The translations under genes and the position numbers were made by a program. 64,000 bases of DNA, taken from assembly GCF_003635165.1 (NCBI RefSeq), contig NZ_ML058597.1:1-64000 (forward strand), read 5' to 3'. This stretch comes from Burkholderia sp. Nafp2/4-1b. Lineage in GTDB: Bacteria > Pseudomonadota > Gammaproteobacteria > Burkholderiales > Burkholderiaceae. Under the pieces are notes generated by a model. The model searched no databases. It saw only the letters and a program-made list of their open reading frames with translations, and was not told where the DNA came from. This document shows, piece by piece, positions 55,580-64,000 of the stretch (position 1 is its first letter; each line of letters begins with the position of its first letter).

Positions 55580-56863
55580 ATGGCGAAGGTGATCGTGACC
55601 GCGATCGGCTCGGCGGGCGACGTGCATCCGCTGCTCGGCGTCGCGCGGGCGCTGGCGACGCGCGGCCACGAGATCGTGTTCTGCACGCATGCGCCGTTCG
55701 AGGCGGCCGCGCGCCGCTGCGGATTCGCGTTCGTGCCGGTCGGCACCGCGGCCGAGTACGACGCCGCGATGGCGAACCCGGCGCTGTGGGACCCGCGCAC
55801 GTCGTTCCGCACGCTGTGGCAGGTGATCGCGCCGGTGCTGCGCCCGCATTACGACGCGCTGCGCGCACTGACCGATCGCGACACGGTGCTGGTCGGCACG
55901 CTGTGGGCGTTTTCCGCGCGCTTCATGCAGGAGCTGCACGGCACGCCGTACGTATCGGTGCAGGTGTCGCCGTCGACGCTGCTGTCCGCGCATGTGCCGC
56001 CGACGCACCCGCGCCTGACGATTCCCGCGCGCTGGCCGCTGCCGGTGAAGGCAGCGTTGATGACGCTGATCGAGCGGCAGGTGCTCGACCGCGTGTGCGG
56101 GCCGGCGCTCAATGCGGTGCGCCGCGATCTGGGGCTCGCGCCGGCGCAGCGCGTGCTCGGCCGCTGGCTGCATTCGACCGACGGCGTGCTGTGCCTGTTT
56201 CCCGACTGGTTCGCGCCGCCGCAGCGCGACTGGCCGACGCATTTTCTGCAAAGCGGCTTTCCGCTCTTCAACGACATCGCGGGACCCGACGACGATCGTG
56301 CGCTCGACGAGTTTCTCCCGGCCGGCGAGCCGCCCGTGGTGTTCACGGCCGGCTCGACGCGCGTCGATCACGCCGCGTATGCGGATGCGGTTGTGCACGC
56401 ACTGCGCGCCACCGGCGCGCGCGGCATCCTGCTGAGCCCGCACGATGCAGCACCGGACAGCGATCGACTGCTGGTGCGTCGCTTCGTGCCGATGCGCACG
56501 CTGCTGCCGCGCTGCCGCGCGCTCGTGCATCATGGCGGGATCGGCACCGCGGCGCTCGCGTTCGAAGCCGGGATTCCGCAGGTGGTGACGCCGTTCGCGC
56601 ACGACCAGTTCGACAATGCGCAGCGCGTCGCGGCGAGTGGGGCCGGCGTGCGTGTCGATGGGCCGGTCAACGGTGCGCGGCTCGGCGCGGCGCTCGCGCG
56701 CGTGCTGGACGAACCCGAGTTCGCGGTGCATGCGGAACGCACGCGTGCGCTGATTCACGCTGCTCCGGACGGTTGCGAGACGGCCGCCGACTACATCGAG
56801 CGCTTCGTGCCGAAGCGCGGACGCGCACCCACGCCGGCTCACGTCGCGACGGCGGGCACATGA
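55580..56863 (+). CDS. rhlB: Rhamnosyltransferase 1 subunit RhlB
   Basis: A 427-residue GT1-family glycosyltransferase that moves rhamnose from dTDP-L-rhamnose to HAA, giving mono-rhamnolipid. The N-terminal glycine-rich loop VTAIGSAGDVHPLLGVARAL and the C-terminal nucleotide-sugar site VHHGGIGTAALAFEAGIPQV, ending in PFAHDQFDNA, are typical. The start at 55580 is 17 bp after the methyltransferase stop. It overlaps the exporter gene by ATGA (56860-56863). The length matches RhlB (426 in P. aeruginosa). Confidence 0.94.
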   Translation: MAKVIVTAIGSAGDVHPLLGVARALATRGHEIVFCTHAPFEAAARRCGFAFVPVGTAAEYDAAMANPALWDPRTSFRTLWQVIAPVLRPHYDALRALTDRDTVLVGTLWAFSARFMQELHGTPYVSVQVSPSTLLSAHVPPTHPRLTIPARWPLPVKAALMTLIERQVLDRVCGPALNAVRRDLGLAPAQRVLGRWLHSTDGVLCLFPDWFAPPQRDWPTHFLQSGFPLFNDIAGPDDDRALDEFLPAGEPPVVFTAGSTRVDHAAYADAVVHALRATGARGILLSPHDAAPDSDRLLVRRFVPMRTLLPRCRALVHHGGIGTAALAFEAGIPQVVTPFAHDQFDNAQRVAASGAGVRVDGPVNGARLGAALARVLDEPEFAVHAERTRALIHAAPDGCETAADYIERFVPKRGRAPTPAHVATAGT

Positions 56864-58452
56864 GCACCGCATCACCGCTTCAGGACACGCCCGCCTTTGA
56901 TGCGAACGCATCCGTACCCGTGCCCGCCGCCACACAGCCGGTGCGCGGCGCGCGGCTTGCGCTGCTGACGTTCGCGCTGTCGCTCGCCACCTTCATCGAA
57001 GTGCTCGATTCGACCGTGACGAACGTCGCGGTGCCGGCGATCTCCGGCAGTCTCGGCGTGTCGAACAGCCAGGGGACGTGGGTGATCAGCTCGTATTCGG
57101 TCGCGGCCGCGATCGCCGTGCCGCTGACCGGCTGGCTCGCGCGGCGCGTCGGCGAGCTGCGGCTGTTCGTCGGCGCGGTGCTGCTGTTCACGCTGACGTC
57201 GCTGCTGTGCGGGCTCGCGCGCGACCTGCACGTGCTGGTGATCTGCCGCGCGCTGCAGGGGCTGTGCTCGGGACCGATGGTGCCGCTGTCGCAGACGATC
57301 CTGTTGCGCACGTTCCCGCCCGACAAGCGCACCGTCGCGCTCGCGCTATGGGCGATGACGGTGTTGCTCGCGCCGATCTTCGGGCCGGTGGTCGGCGGCT
57401 GGATCGTCGACAGCTTCTCGTGGCCGTGGATCTTCCTGATCAACCTGCCGATCGGGCTGTTCTCGTTCGCGGTGTGCACCGCGATGCTGCGCCCCGATGC
57501 GCAGCGCGGCGAGGCCGGCCCGATCGACGTTCCGGGCATCGTGCTGCTCGTGATCGGCGTCGGCTCGCTGCAGGCGATGCTCGATCTCGGTCACGACAAG
57601 GGCTGGTTCGGTTCGCCGCTGATCGTCACGCTCGCGGTGGTCGCGGCGCTCGCGATCGTGTCGCTGCTGATCTGGGAGGCCGGCGAGGCTCATCCGGTCG
57701 TCGACCTGAGCCTGTTTCGCGACCGCACGTTCTCGTTCTGTGTACTGATCATCTCGCTCGGGATGATGAGCTTCTCGGTGGTGGGCGTCGTGTTTCCGCT
57801 GTGGATGCAGGCGGTGATGGGCTACAACGCGTTCCATGCGGGGCTTGCCACCGCGTCGCTCGGCGTGCTCGCGCTCGTGTTCTCGATCCTCGTCGGCCTG
57901 CATGCGCACCGCTTCGACGCGCGCGTGCTCGCGACGTTCGGCTTCGTCGTGTTCGCGGCCGTGCTCGCGTGGGACGCGCATTTCACGCTGAACATGACGT
58001 TCGCGCAGATCGCCGCGCCGGGGCTGATCCAGGGGATCGGACTGCCGTGCTTCTTCATTCCGCTCACGGCCGCGACGCTGTCGCGCATTCCGGACGACCG
58101 GCTCGCTGCCGCGTCGAGCCTGTCGAATTTCCTGCGCACGCTGTCCGCCGCATTCGGCACCGCGATGAGCGTGACGCTGTGGGACAACCGCGCGACCTAT
58201 CACTACGACGTCGTGTCGCAATCGGTCACGCACGCATCGGCGAATACGCAGCGCTTCGTGCATACGCTGAACGCGATGGGCGTGGACGGCGTGCGCGAGC
58301 TGTCGACGCTGCACCAGGTCGTGATGCAGCAGGCGTACATGATGGCGACGGGCGACATGTTCTGGATGGCAAGCATGACTTGCGTCGTGCTCGCCGCGAT
58401 GATGTGGCTCACGCGGCCCAAGCGCGGCGCGGCCGCTTCGTTCGGACATTGA
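56860..58452 (+). CDS. emrB: EmrB/QacA-type MFS exporter of the rhamnolipid locus
   Basis: A 530-residue drug:H+ antiporter-2 (14 membrane segments). The family motif LDSTVTNVAVPAISG follows the first helix, and motif C-like GPVVGGWIVDSFSWPW is near helix 5. It overlaps rhlB by 4 bp and precedes rhlC by 10 bp. With the EmrA adaptor and the NodT outer membrane protein downstream it would form a tripartite pump. Its position inside the rhl operon suggests that it exports rhamnolipids, or protects the cell from them; this is an inference. Confidence 0.92.
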   Translation: MSTASPLQDTPAFDANASVPVPAATQPVRGARLALLTFALSLATFIEVLDSTVTNVAVPAISGSLGVSNSQGTWVISSYSVAAAIAVPLTGWLARRVGELRLFVGAVLLFTLTSLLCGLARDLHVLVICRALQGLCSGPMVPLSQTILLRTFPPDKRTVALALWAMTVLLAPIFGPVVGGWIVDSFSWPWIFLINLPIGLFSFAVCTAMLRPDAQRGEAGPIDVPGIVLLVIGVGSLQAMLDLGHDKGWFGSPLIVTLAVVAALAIVSLLIWEAGEAHPVVDLSLFRDRTFSFCVLIISLGMMSFSVVGVVFPLWMQAVMGYNAFHAGLATASLGVLALVFSILVGLHAHRFDARVLATFGFVVFAAVLAWDAHFTLNMTFAQIAAPGLIQGIGLPCFFIPLTAATLSRIPDDRLAAASSLSNFLRTLSAAFGTAMSVTLWDNRATYHYDVVSQSVTHASANTQRFVHTLNAMGVDGVRELSTLHQVVMQQAYMMATGDMFWMASMTCVVLAAMMWLTRPKRGAAASFGH

Positions 58453-58462
58453 GGAGAACGGC

Positions 58463-59401
58463 ATGACGACACTCGGCGCACTCGTGATCCTGTATCACCC
58501 GACCGACGCGCAGCTCGCGGCGCTCGACGCGTGGCGGCATGCGTGCGACGCGCTGCTCGTCGTCGACAACACGCCGCAGCCCGATGCGCGGGCCCGCGAG
58601 CTGTGTACACGCGACGGCATCGCGCTGCTGCATCACGGCAATCGCGGCGGGATCGCGGGCGCGTACAACGCGGGGCTCGCCGCGCTGTTTCGTGACGGCG
58701 CCGATGCGGTCGCGCTGTTCGACCAGGATTCGTCGGTGCCGGCCGCGTATTTCCCGACGATGCGCGATGTCTGCGCGGGGCTCGCCGGGCGCGCATTCCT
58801 CGCCGGCCCGCGCATCTTCGACGAGAACGCGCGCAGCTTCCTGCCCGAGCTCGCGACGAACGGCATCGGCTTGCGCCGCCTGCGCATCGAGCCGGGCACG
58901 CCGATGCAGCGCTGCGCATTCCTGATTTCGTCGGGCTGCGTCGTGTCGCGCGACGCGTTCGACGTGCTCGGCCGCTTCGACGAGACGCTCTTCATCGATC
59001 ACGTCGACACCGAGTACAGCTTCCGCGCGCTCGCGCGCAACGTGCCGCTCTATGTCGTGCCGTCGCTGGTGCTGCCGCACCGGATCGGCGCGAAGCAGCG
59101 TCACGCGTTCGGCCCTTTCGAAATGACGTCGATGAATCATTCGTGGCAACGGCGCTACTACAGCGCGCGCAATGCGGTGCAGCTCGGCATGCAGTACGGG
59201 TTGCGATTTCCGGTGGCGGTCGTGCCGAACCTGCTGACCGTGTGGCAGGTCGTGCAGATTGCGCTCGTCGAGCGCGACAAGCGCGACAAGCTCGCCGCCA
59301 TCCTGTTCGGCATCGCGGACGGCCTGTTCGGCCGGCTCGGTCCGCTCGAGCGCACGCGGCCGCGTCTGGCCGCGCGCGCGCAGCGCGCGCAGCAGGGGTG
59401 A
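58463..59401 (+). CDS. rhlC: Rhamnosyltransferase 2 RhlC
   Basis: A 312-residue GT2-family enzyme that adds the second rhamnose to mono-rhamnolipid. The GT-A motifs are visible: the opening TLGALVILYHP, the nucleotide-binding VVDNTP, HGNRGGIAGAYNAGL, the acidic FDQDSS, and FDETLFIDHVDTEYSFRA. GAGGAG lies just before the ATG. In P. aeruginosa rhlC is elsewhere in the genome; its presence in the same operon as rhlA and rhlB is the Burkholderia arrangement. Confidence 0.93.
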   Translation: MTTLGALVILYHPTDAQLAALDAWRHACDALLVVDNTPQPDARARELCTRDGIALLHHGNRGGIAGAYNAGLAALFRDGADAVALFDQDSSVPAAYFPTMRDVCAGLAGRAFLAGPRIFDENARSFLPELATNGIGLRRLRIEPGTPMQRCAFLISSGCVVSRDAFDVLGRFDETLFIDHVDTEYSFRALARNVPLYVVPSLVLPHRIGAKQRHAFGPFEMTSMNHSWQRRYYSARNAVQLGMQYGLRFPVAVVPNLLTVWQVVQIALVERDKRDKLAAILFGIADGLFGRLGPLERTRPRLAARAQRAQQG

Positions 59402-59409
59402 GGGCGGCG

Positions 59410-61260
59410 ATGGAGCGCATCACGAAGACGGCGCGACCGGGACGACCGACGCATCGCGGACAAGCTGGCTGGACGATCGTCGCGACGGCCGCGCTGCTGG
59501 CGCTGGGCGGCTGCGTGCCGTCAGGGTTCCTGCCGTCGCTGTCGCTGCGCGCACCGGCCGGCGATGCGCTCGCCCGTACCGCCGGGCCGGGCGCGGAGGG
59601 CGCATGGCCCGCGCCCGACTGGGTGAAGCAACTGCAGGATCCGCAGCTCGACGAGTTGGTCGCGGAGGCATCGCAGCACAATCCCGATCTGCAGGTCGCA
59701 CAGGCGCGGCTGCGGATCGCGCAGTCGCAGCTGCAGCAATTCGATGCGCTGACGGGGCTGACCGGCACGGCCGGCGCGACGGTCAGCCGCGCGCGGATGC
59801 CGAAGCCGGGCGACATCGCCGACGTGACGGCCGGCGGATATCGCGTGCCGGTGGAGATCTTCGGCGATCCGGTCGTGTCGCCGTCGTCGGTGTTCGTCGG
59901 GCTGAACTACCAGCTCGACCTGTGGGGCAAGAACCGCGCGGCGACGAAGAGCCTGATGTCGCTGCGTGATGCGGCGGGCGTCGAGGCCGAGCAGGTGCGG
60001 CTCACGCTCGCCGTCGCGATCGTCACCGTGTACTGCCAGCTCGACCAGGCGTACGCAGCGCGCGACCTGCTGCAGCAGAAGCTGAACATCAGCCAGCGCG
60101 TGACGGCCGTGCTGCGCGAGCGCACCGCGCGCGGCCTCGACAACGCTTACGACGCGAGCGACGCGTCGATCAAGCGCAGCCGCCTGCTCGAACAGATCGC
60201 GCTGAACGCCGAACAGATCAAGCTCGCGCAATTGCAGCTCGGCGTGCTGTCCGGCCGCGGGCCCGAACGCGGCCTCACTTTGCAGCGGCCGCGCGTCGGC
60301 GCGTTCTCCGGTGGCGCGCTGCCGGCGCGGTTGCCAGCCGATCTGCTCGGCCGCCGGCCCGACATCGTCGCCGCGCGATTGCGCGTCGAAGCCGCGTTCG
60401 CGAATGCCGATTCGACCCGCGCGCAGTTCTATCCGGACGTGAACCTCGTCGCGCTCGGCGGCGTGTTTGCGTTGACGCCCGCATCGCTGTTCTCGCGCGA
60501 CGCACTGGCCGGCTCCGTCGGCCCGGCCATCTCGCTGCCGATTTTCGATCGCGGCCGGCTGAAGGCGAAGCTCGGTGCGGACGTCGCGCAGGCCGACGTC
60601 GCGATCGGGTTGTACAACAAGACCGTCGACGATGCGCTCGGGCAGGTCGCCCAGATCGTCACGTCGCTGCAGACCGCGCAGACGCTCGTCGCGCAGCAGC
60701 AGGACGCCGTTGCCGCCGCGCAGAAGATCGTGCAGATCGCTGCCGACCGCCATCGTCGCGGCGTGCTGATGCAGAAGGACGTCGACGTCGCGGATCTCAC
60801 GCTGATCGACGAGCGCGCGCAGCTGATCGCGTTGCTCGGCCGGCAGCGAACGCTGCGCGTCGGGCTGGTTGGCGCACTGGGCGGCGGATTCGATGCGGGC
60901 GCAACGATCGGATCGGCTTCAGCGTCGGCGCCCGTTGCGCGTACCGCGCAAGCCACCCGGACGAAGCGCGGCGTGCCGGCGAACACCGTTGCCCGCAACG
61001 CGACGAACGCGAGCGCGGAAGCGCATCGCGCGACGGGGGCGGCGGCCGGTAACGGCGTCGTGCCGCGAGCCGCACCCAGCGACCCGCCGATCGTGCGTGT
61101 GACATCGCGCACTGCGACGGCCGATTCCGCAAGCGTGAGCGCCGGCACCGGCACCAGCACCGGCGCGCGCAGCGCGGTGCCCACCGTCGCCGCCGACGCA
61201 CGCGCTGCCGCGATCCCGATGTTCCGGCATGACCGTTTGATCGTTACGCAAAGCGACTGA
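59410..61260 (+). CDS. NodT-family outer membrane lipoprotein with long C-terminal extension
   Basis: A 616-residue outer membrane factor. It has a lipoprotein signal (AALLALGGC, cysteine near residue 36) and the two repeated TolC-like halves: DWVKQLQDPQLDELVAEA, then YQLDLWGKNRAATKSL, and the conserved LPADLLGRRPDIVAARLRVEAA followed by SLPIFDRGRLKAKL. NodT proteins are usually about 480-500 residues. This one goes on for about 115 more after LVGALGGGFDAG, as an Ala/Thr/Ser/Arg-rich, probably disordered tail. It would be the exit duct for the EmrAB pump. Its stop overlaps the next ATG by one base (TGATG). Confidence 0.9.
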   Translation: MERITKTARPGRPTHRGQAGWTIVATAALLALGGCVPSGFLPSLSLRAPAGDALARTAGPGAEGAWPAPDWVKQLQDPQLDELVAEASQHNPDLQVAQARLRIAQSQLQQFDALTGLTGTAGATVSRARMPKPGDIADVTAGGYRVPVEIFGDPVVSPSSVFVGLNYQLDLWGKNRAATKSLMSLRDAAGVEAEQVRLTLAVAIVTVYCQLDQAYAARDLLQQKLNISQRVTAVLRERTARGLDNAYDASDASIKRSRLLEQIALNAEQIKLAQLQLGVLSGRGPERGLTLQRPRVGAFSGGALPARLPADLLGRRPDIVAARLRVEAAFANADSTRAQFYPDVNLVALGGVFALTPASLFSRDALAGSVGPAISLPIFDRGRLKAKLGADVAQADVAIGLYNKTVDDALGQVAQIVTSLQTAQTLVAQQQDAVAAAQKIVQIAADRHRRGVLMQKDVDVADLTLIDERAQLIALLGRQRTLRVGLVGALGGGFDAGATIGSASASAPVARTAQATRTKRGVPANTVARNATNASAEAHRATGAAAGNGVVPRAAPSDPPIVRVTSRTATADSASVSAGTGTSTGARSAVPTVAADARAAAIPMFRHDRLIVTQSD

Positions 61261-62450
61261 TGCACCACGACAATCTCCATACCGCCGCGCAGCCGGCCGC
61301 CCTGAACGACCCGGCACTCGACGCGCGCCGCGCGACGCGCCGCAAGCGTTTCATGCTGTTCTTCGCGGTCGTGGCGTTCGCCGCGCTCGTCTGGATCGCG
61401 TTCTGGCTGTTGCGCGACCGCTATTACGAGGACACCGACGACGCGTACGTCGCCGGCAGCATCGTGCAGGTTGCTGCGCAGATCCCGGGCGCCGTGACCG
61501 ACGTGCTGGTCGCCGATACGCAGGCCGTGCGCGCCGGGCAGACGCTCGTGCGGCTCGACGACACCGAAGCGTCCGTCGCGTTCGCGCAGGCGCAGGCGCA
61601 GCTCGTGCAGGCCGTGCGGCAGGTCGCGAACGCGAGGATCTCGAACACGATGTACGTGGCGGCCGTGACCGCGCGCCAGGCCGACTTGGCGCTCGCGCAG
61701 CGCGCGCTCGCCGCGCGTTCGGGCGCGTCGGTCGAGATCGTCGCGCCGGAAGAACTGGCGCGCGCTCGGGCGGCCGTCGCCGGCGCGCAGGCGAACCTCG
61801 CGGCCGCACAGGCGCAGCTCGATGCCGCGCGCGCGCTCGGCAGCAAGCTGCCGATCGATCAGAGCCCGGCGGTCGTGCAGGCGGCCGCGCAGTTCAAGCT
61901 CGCGTACCGGAACCTGAAGCGCACGACGATCGTCGCGCCCGTCGACGGCACGATCGGCCAGCGCTCGGTGCAGGTCGGACAGCAGGTCGGGCCCGGCGTG
62001 CCGCTGATGTCGATCGTGCAGCTGAACCGGCTGTGGATCGAAGCGAACTTCAAGGAAGGGCAGATCCGTCACATGCGGGTCGGCCAGCCGGTCGACGTGG
62101 TGTCGGACCTGTACGGCTCGCGCGTCGTCTATCGCGGTCGCGTGCAGGGCTTCTCGGCAGGCACCGGCAGCGCGTTCTCGATGCTGCCGTCGCAGAACGC
62201 GGCCGGCAACTGGATCAAGGTCGTGCAGCGCGTGCCGGTCGTGATCGCGATCGAGCCCGGCGATCTGGCCGCGCATCCGCTGCGCGTCGGGTTGTCGATG
62301 CGCGCGACGGTCGACACGCGCAACCGCGACGGCCATGCGCTCGACAGCGAGCCGCCGACGCCGGGTGTCAGCACGCGTATGCACGACGGCGTGGCGAGCG
62401 ACGCGGAAGCGGCTGCTGCTGCGATCGTTCGCGAGAATCAGGGCGGGTAG
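61260..62450 (+). CDS. emrA: EmrA/HlyD-type membrane fusion protein
   Basis: A 396-residue periplasmic adaptor. One N-terminal membrane anchor (FMLFFAVVAFAALVWIAFWL, about residues 24-43) is followed by EDTDDAYVAGSIVQVAAQIP, the typical start of the barrel-sandwich domain, then a coiled-coil hairpin (about residues 95-205), and the return strand TIVAPVDGTIGQRSVQVGQQV. It connects EmrB to the NodT channel. It is the last gene of the rhl operon; the next gene is on the opposite strand 250 bp away. Confidence 0.93.
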   Translation: MHHDNLHTAAQPAALNDPALDARRATRRKRFMLFFAVVAFAALVWIAFWLLRDRYYEDTDDAYVAGSIVQVAAQIPGAVTDVLVADTQAVRAGQTLVRLDDTEASVAFAQAQAQLVQAVRQVANARISNTMYVAAVTARQADLALAQRALAARSGASVEIVAPEELARARAAVAGAQANLAAAQAQLDAARALGSKLPIDQSPAVVQAAAQFKLAYRNLKRTTIVAPVDGTIGQRSVQVGQQVGPGVPLMSIVQLNRLWIEANFKEGQIRHMRVGQPVDVVSDLYGSRVVYRGRVQGFSAGTGSAFSMLPSQNAAGNWIKVVQRVPVVIAIEPGDLAAHPLRVGLSMRATVDTRNRDGHALDSEPPTPGVSTRMHDGVASDAEAAAAAIVRENQGG

Positions 62451-62700
62451 TACGCGATCGACCGGCGCGACTGATCGCGTCACCCCGCCGGGCTCCGTGT
62501 CTGCGTGTTCCTGCCTTGCACGTTGCCGCCCTCCAGCCTCTTTCCCGCCCCGATTTTCGTGTTTCCGCCATCGATGTCGGCGCCGATCTCATCCGAACGA
62601 TACGGCGAGCAGGAAGATGCGTCCCATTCTGTGAGGTTTTAAATTTTTCGGGCCAAATATCTCCATCGCCAATGTGGGTTGACGGGAGGATTGGAAATTG

Positions 62701-64000
62701 TTAAGGACTTTTATCCTCTAATGTCAGCCTACCAAGGCTCGCCGCGAGCTTGAGGCGAGCCGTTCGCCATTTTGATACGGCAGAGACCCTCTGCTTTTCC
62801 GCATCGGCGAGTGCCACCTGTGCATTCAACAGTTCCGTGAACGTTCCGACGCCTTCCCTGTAGCGGCCTCGTGCGATATCGAGCGCTCGTTCTGCGTCGT
62901 TGAGCAAGTCCCGCGAGTTGGCGAGGTTGGCTGCATTGGTCTGCACGCCGTGATAGCTCTGCCACACGTCAAGTGACACTTCCAGTTCGGCGTCGCGAAG
63001 CGCCGCCTCCCGTGCATCGGCCTGCGCCTGTGCCTGCTCGGTGCGATAGCCAGACGCAAAGCCTTCAAACAAGGGAATCGTCAACTGCACGCCAATCATG
63101 CTGCTACGGCTGCGTGTTACAGGGATCGACTGCGGCTGCTGTTGATACGACGGATTGTTTTGTGTCAGGCTCGCAACCAGCGAGATGGTTGGACGACCCA
63201 GCGCACGGGCGGCGTCGATATTTGCACGGGCGGCATCAAGCATTGCGCTGGCGGCGGCGAGTTTGGGTTGAAACTGCTTTGCTTCGTTGATCAATTGATC
63301 GATGCCGGTAGCGATCGCGGCCTGCGCATCCGGATCGCGCTCCGGCGACGCGATCTGCATCGCGGTATTTGCGTCAAGCCCCATTGCGACGGCGAGCCTG
63401 CCCGTTGCTCTGTGCACGTCACCTTCTGCGCTGACGCGATCGAGCATCGCACGACGATAGCTCGTACGCGCCTGTAGTTCGTCAGCTAGAGTGCCGGCGC
63501 CCGCCGTGTGCTTCGCGCTCGCTTCCGAGAGGCTTTCACTCGCGATTGACTCGCTGCGCTGTGCGGCAGCGAGCGACGCCTGCATGTCGTGCAACGCGTA
63601 GAACGCCTGTGCCGTGTTGAAGATCACGGTCTGCAGTGTGTTGTTTTGCGTTGCATTCGCGGCGGCTAGCAACGCGCGCACTTGCCGATGTGTAGCGCTA
63701 CGCTTGCCGAAGTCGAACAGTACCCAACTCAAATTCAGCATTCTGTACTTGCTAGATGCGTTCTGCGACTGGCTGATCGAATCCGAGCCGAGCGCACTGT
63801 AGTCGTAGGTAGTGGATAAAGTGTCGCGTTCAATACCCGCGGTCGCGCTTAGCGTGGGCAGGTATGCGGCACCGACGACGCCGAGCGCGGCCGCCTGCTC
63901 CCTCACTTCGCTCCACGCTTGGCGCACGCGCGGGTTTATGCAGATCGCCTGGATGATCGCGTCCTCGAGTTCGAATGGGCGCCCGGCTGGCAGGGCGCGA
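62701..64000 (-). CDS. TolC-family outer membrane channel, partial
   Basis: The C-terminal 433 residues of a TolC-type protein; the frame is open to the window edge, so the start is missing. Within the visible part, the N-terminal FELEDAIIQAICINPRVRQAWSEV is the conserved opening of the family (signal peptide not seen). Two repeated halves follow, with LSWVLFDFGKR and IGVQLTIPLFEGFASGYR, and YREGVGTFTELLNAQVALADAEKQ near the end. It resembles type I secretion outer membrane proteins more than NodT. It is convergent with the rhl operon and is probably a separate secretion system. Confidence 0.9.
   Translation of the reverse strand, partial: RALPAGRPFELEDAIIQAICINPRVRQAWSEVREQAAALGVVGAAYLPTLSATAGIERDTLSTTYDYSALGSDSISQSQNASSKYRMLNLSWVLFDFGKRSATHRQVRALLAAANATQNNTLQTVIFNTAQAFYALHDMQASLAAAQRSESIASESLSEASAKHTAGAGTLADELQARTSYRRAMLDRVSAEGDVHRATGRLAVAMGLDANTAMQIASPERDPDAQAAIATGIDQLINEAKQFQPKLAAASAMLDAARANIDAARALGRPTISLVASLTQNNPSYQQQPQSIPVTRSRSSMIGVQLTIPLFEGFASGYRTEQAQAQADAREAALRDAELEVSLDVWQSYHGVQTNAANLANSRDLLNDAERALDIARGRYREGVGTFTELLNAQVALADAEKQRVSAVSKWRTARLKLAASLGRLTLEDKSP

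Noticed and set aside
60429..62483. A long minus-strand frame opposite the NodT and EmrA genes
   Set aside because: It is an antisense shadow; the plus-strand genes have complete family motifs.

Overview
The window is high-GC DNA with tightly packed genes, many 4-bp ATGA start/stop overlaps and strong GC bias at third codon positions. Its gene content (an rhlA-rhlB-emrB-rhlC-nodT-emrA rhamnolipid locus, tandem DUF2957 lipoproteins, hopanoid genes hpnI/hpnL, soxBDAG, betIBA) points to a Burkholderia, most likely of the cepacia complex, and to a secondary replicon rather than the core of chromosome 1. That placement is inferred from gene content; no rRNA, tRNA, replication genes, insertion sequences or CRISPR arrays were seen.

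Layout. 0-2.6 kb: a possible small gene, then hpnI-hpnL (hopanoid tail modification and transport). 2.7-9.7 kb (minus strand): a complete four-carbon acid sugar operon under a GntR regulator (ltnD, otnK, otnC, MFS permease, otnI, denD), which takes L-threonate and D-erythronate to dihydroxyacetone phosphate. 9.9-18.3 kb: a GlxA/AraC-type regulator divergent from sdaA-soxB-soxD-soxA-soxG-folB, which converts sarcosine to glycine and formaldehyde/5,10-methylene-THF and disposes of serine. 18.6-19.9 kb: a lytic transglycosylase and a rifamycin ADP-ribosyltransferase (arr). 20-23.8 kb: a YehZYXW-type osmoprotectant ABC transporter. 23.9-29.3 kb: a D-2-hydroxyacid dehydrogenase, a NUDIX remnant, an S15 peptidase lipoprotein, a LolC/E-like permease and a decayed fragment of penicillin-binding protein 1C.

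29.3-42.9 kb is mixed accessory DNA: a soluble chemoreceptor, a Cro-like regulator divergent from an unrecognised 301-residue protein, a C-terminally truncated LysR regulator, two hydrolases, a DinB-like protein, a YciI protein, a hybrid histidine kinase, a metallo-beta-lactamase-fold protein, a YadG/YadH-type ABC exporter and a cupin. 43.2-48.0 kb encodes only exported proteins: a frameshifted lipoprotein start, two tandem DUF2957 lipoproteins, an OmpW-like porin and a PraB-like secreted protein. This is the least understood and most promising locus in the window.

49.4-53.4 kb holds betIBA (choline to glycine betaine), with a BetI-type operator and a bidirectional-looking terminator. After an AT-rich, palindrome-containing intergenic region comes the rhamnolipid operon (54.0-62.5 kb): rhlA, an isoprenylcysteine methyltransferase-like gene, rhlB, an EmrB-type MFS exporter, rhlC, a NodT outer membrane lipoprotein and an EmrA adaptor. 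The window ends inside a TolC-family gene on the minus strand.

Together, YehZYXW import, BetA/BetB, the sarcosine oxidase and serine deaminase cover much of a choline/betaine uptake and degradation route. The betaine and dimethylglycine demethylases are not in this window.
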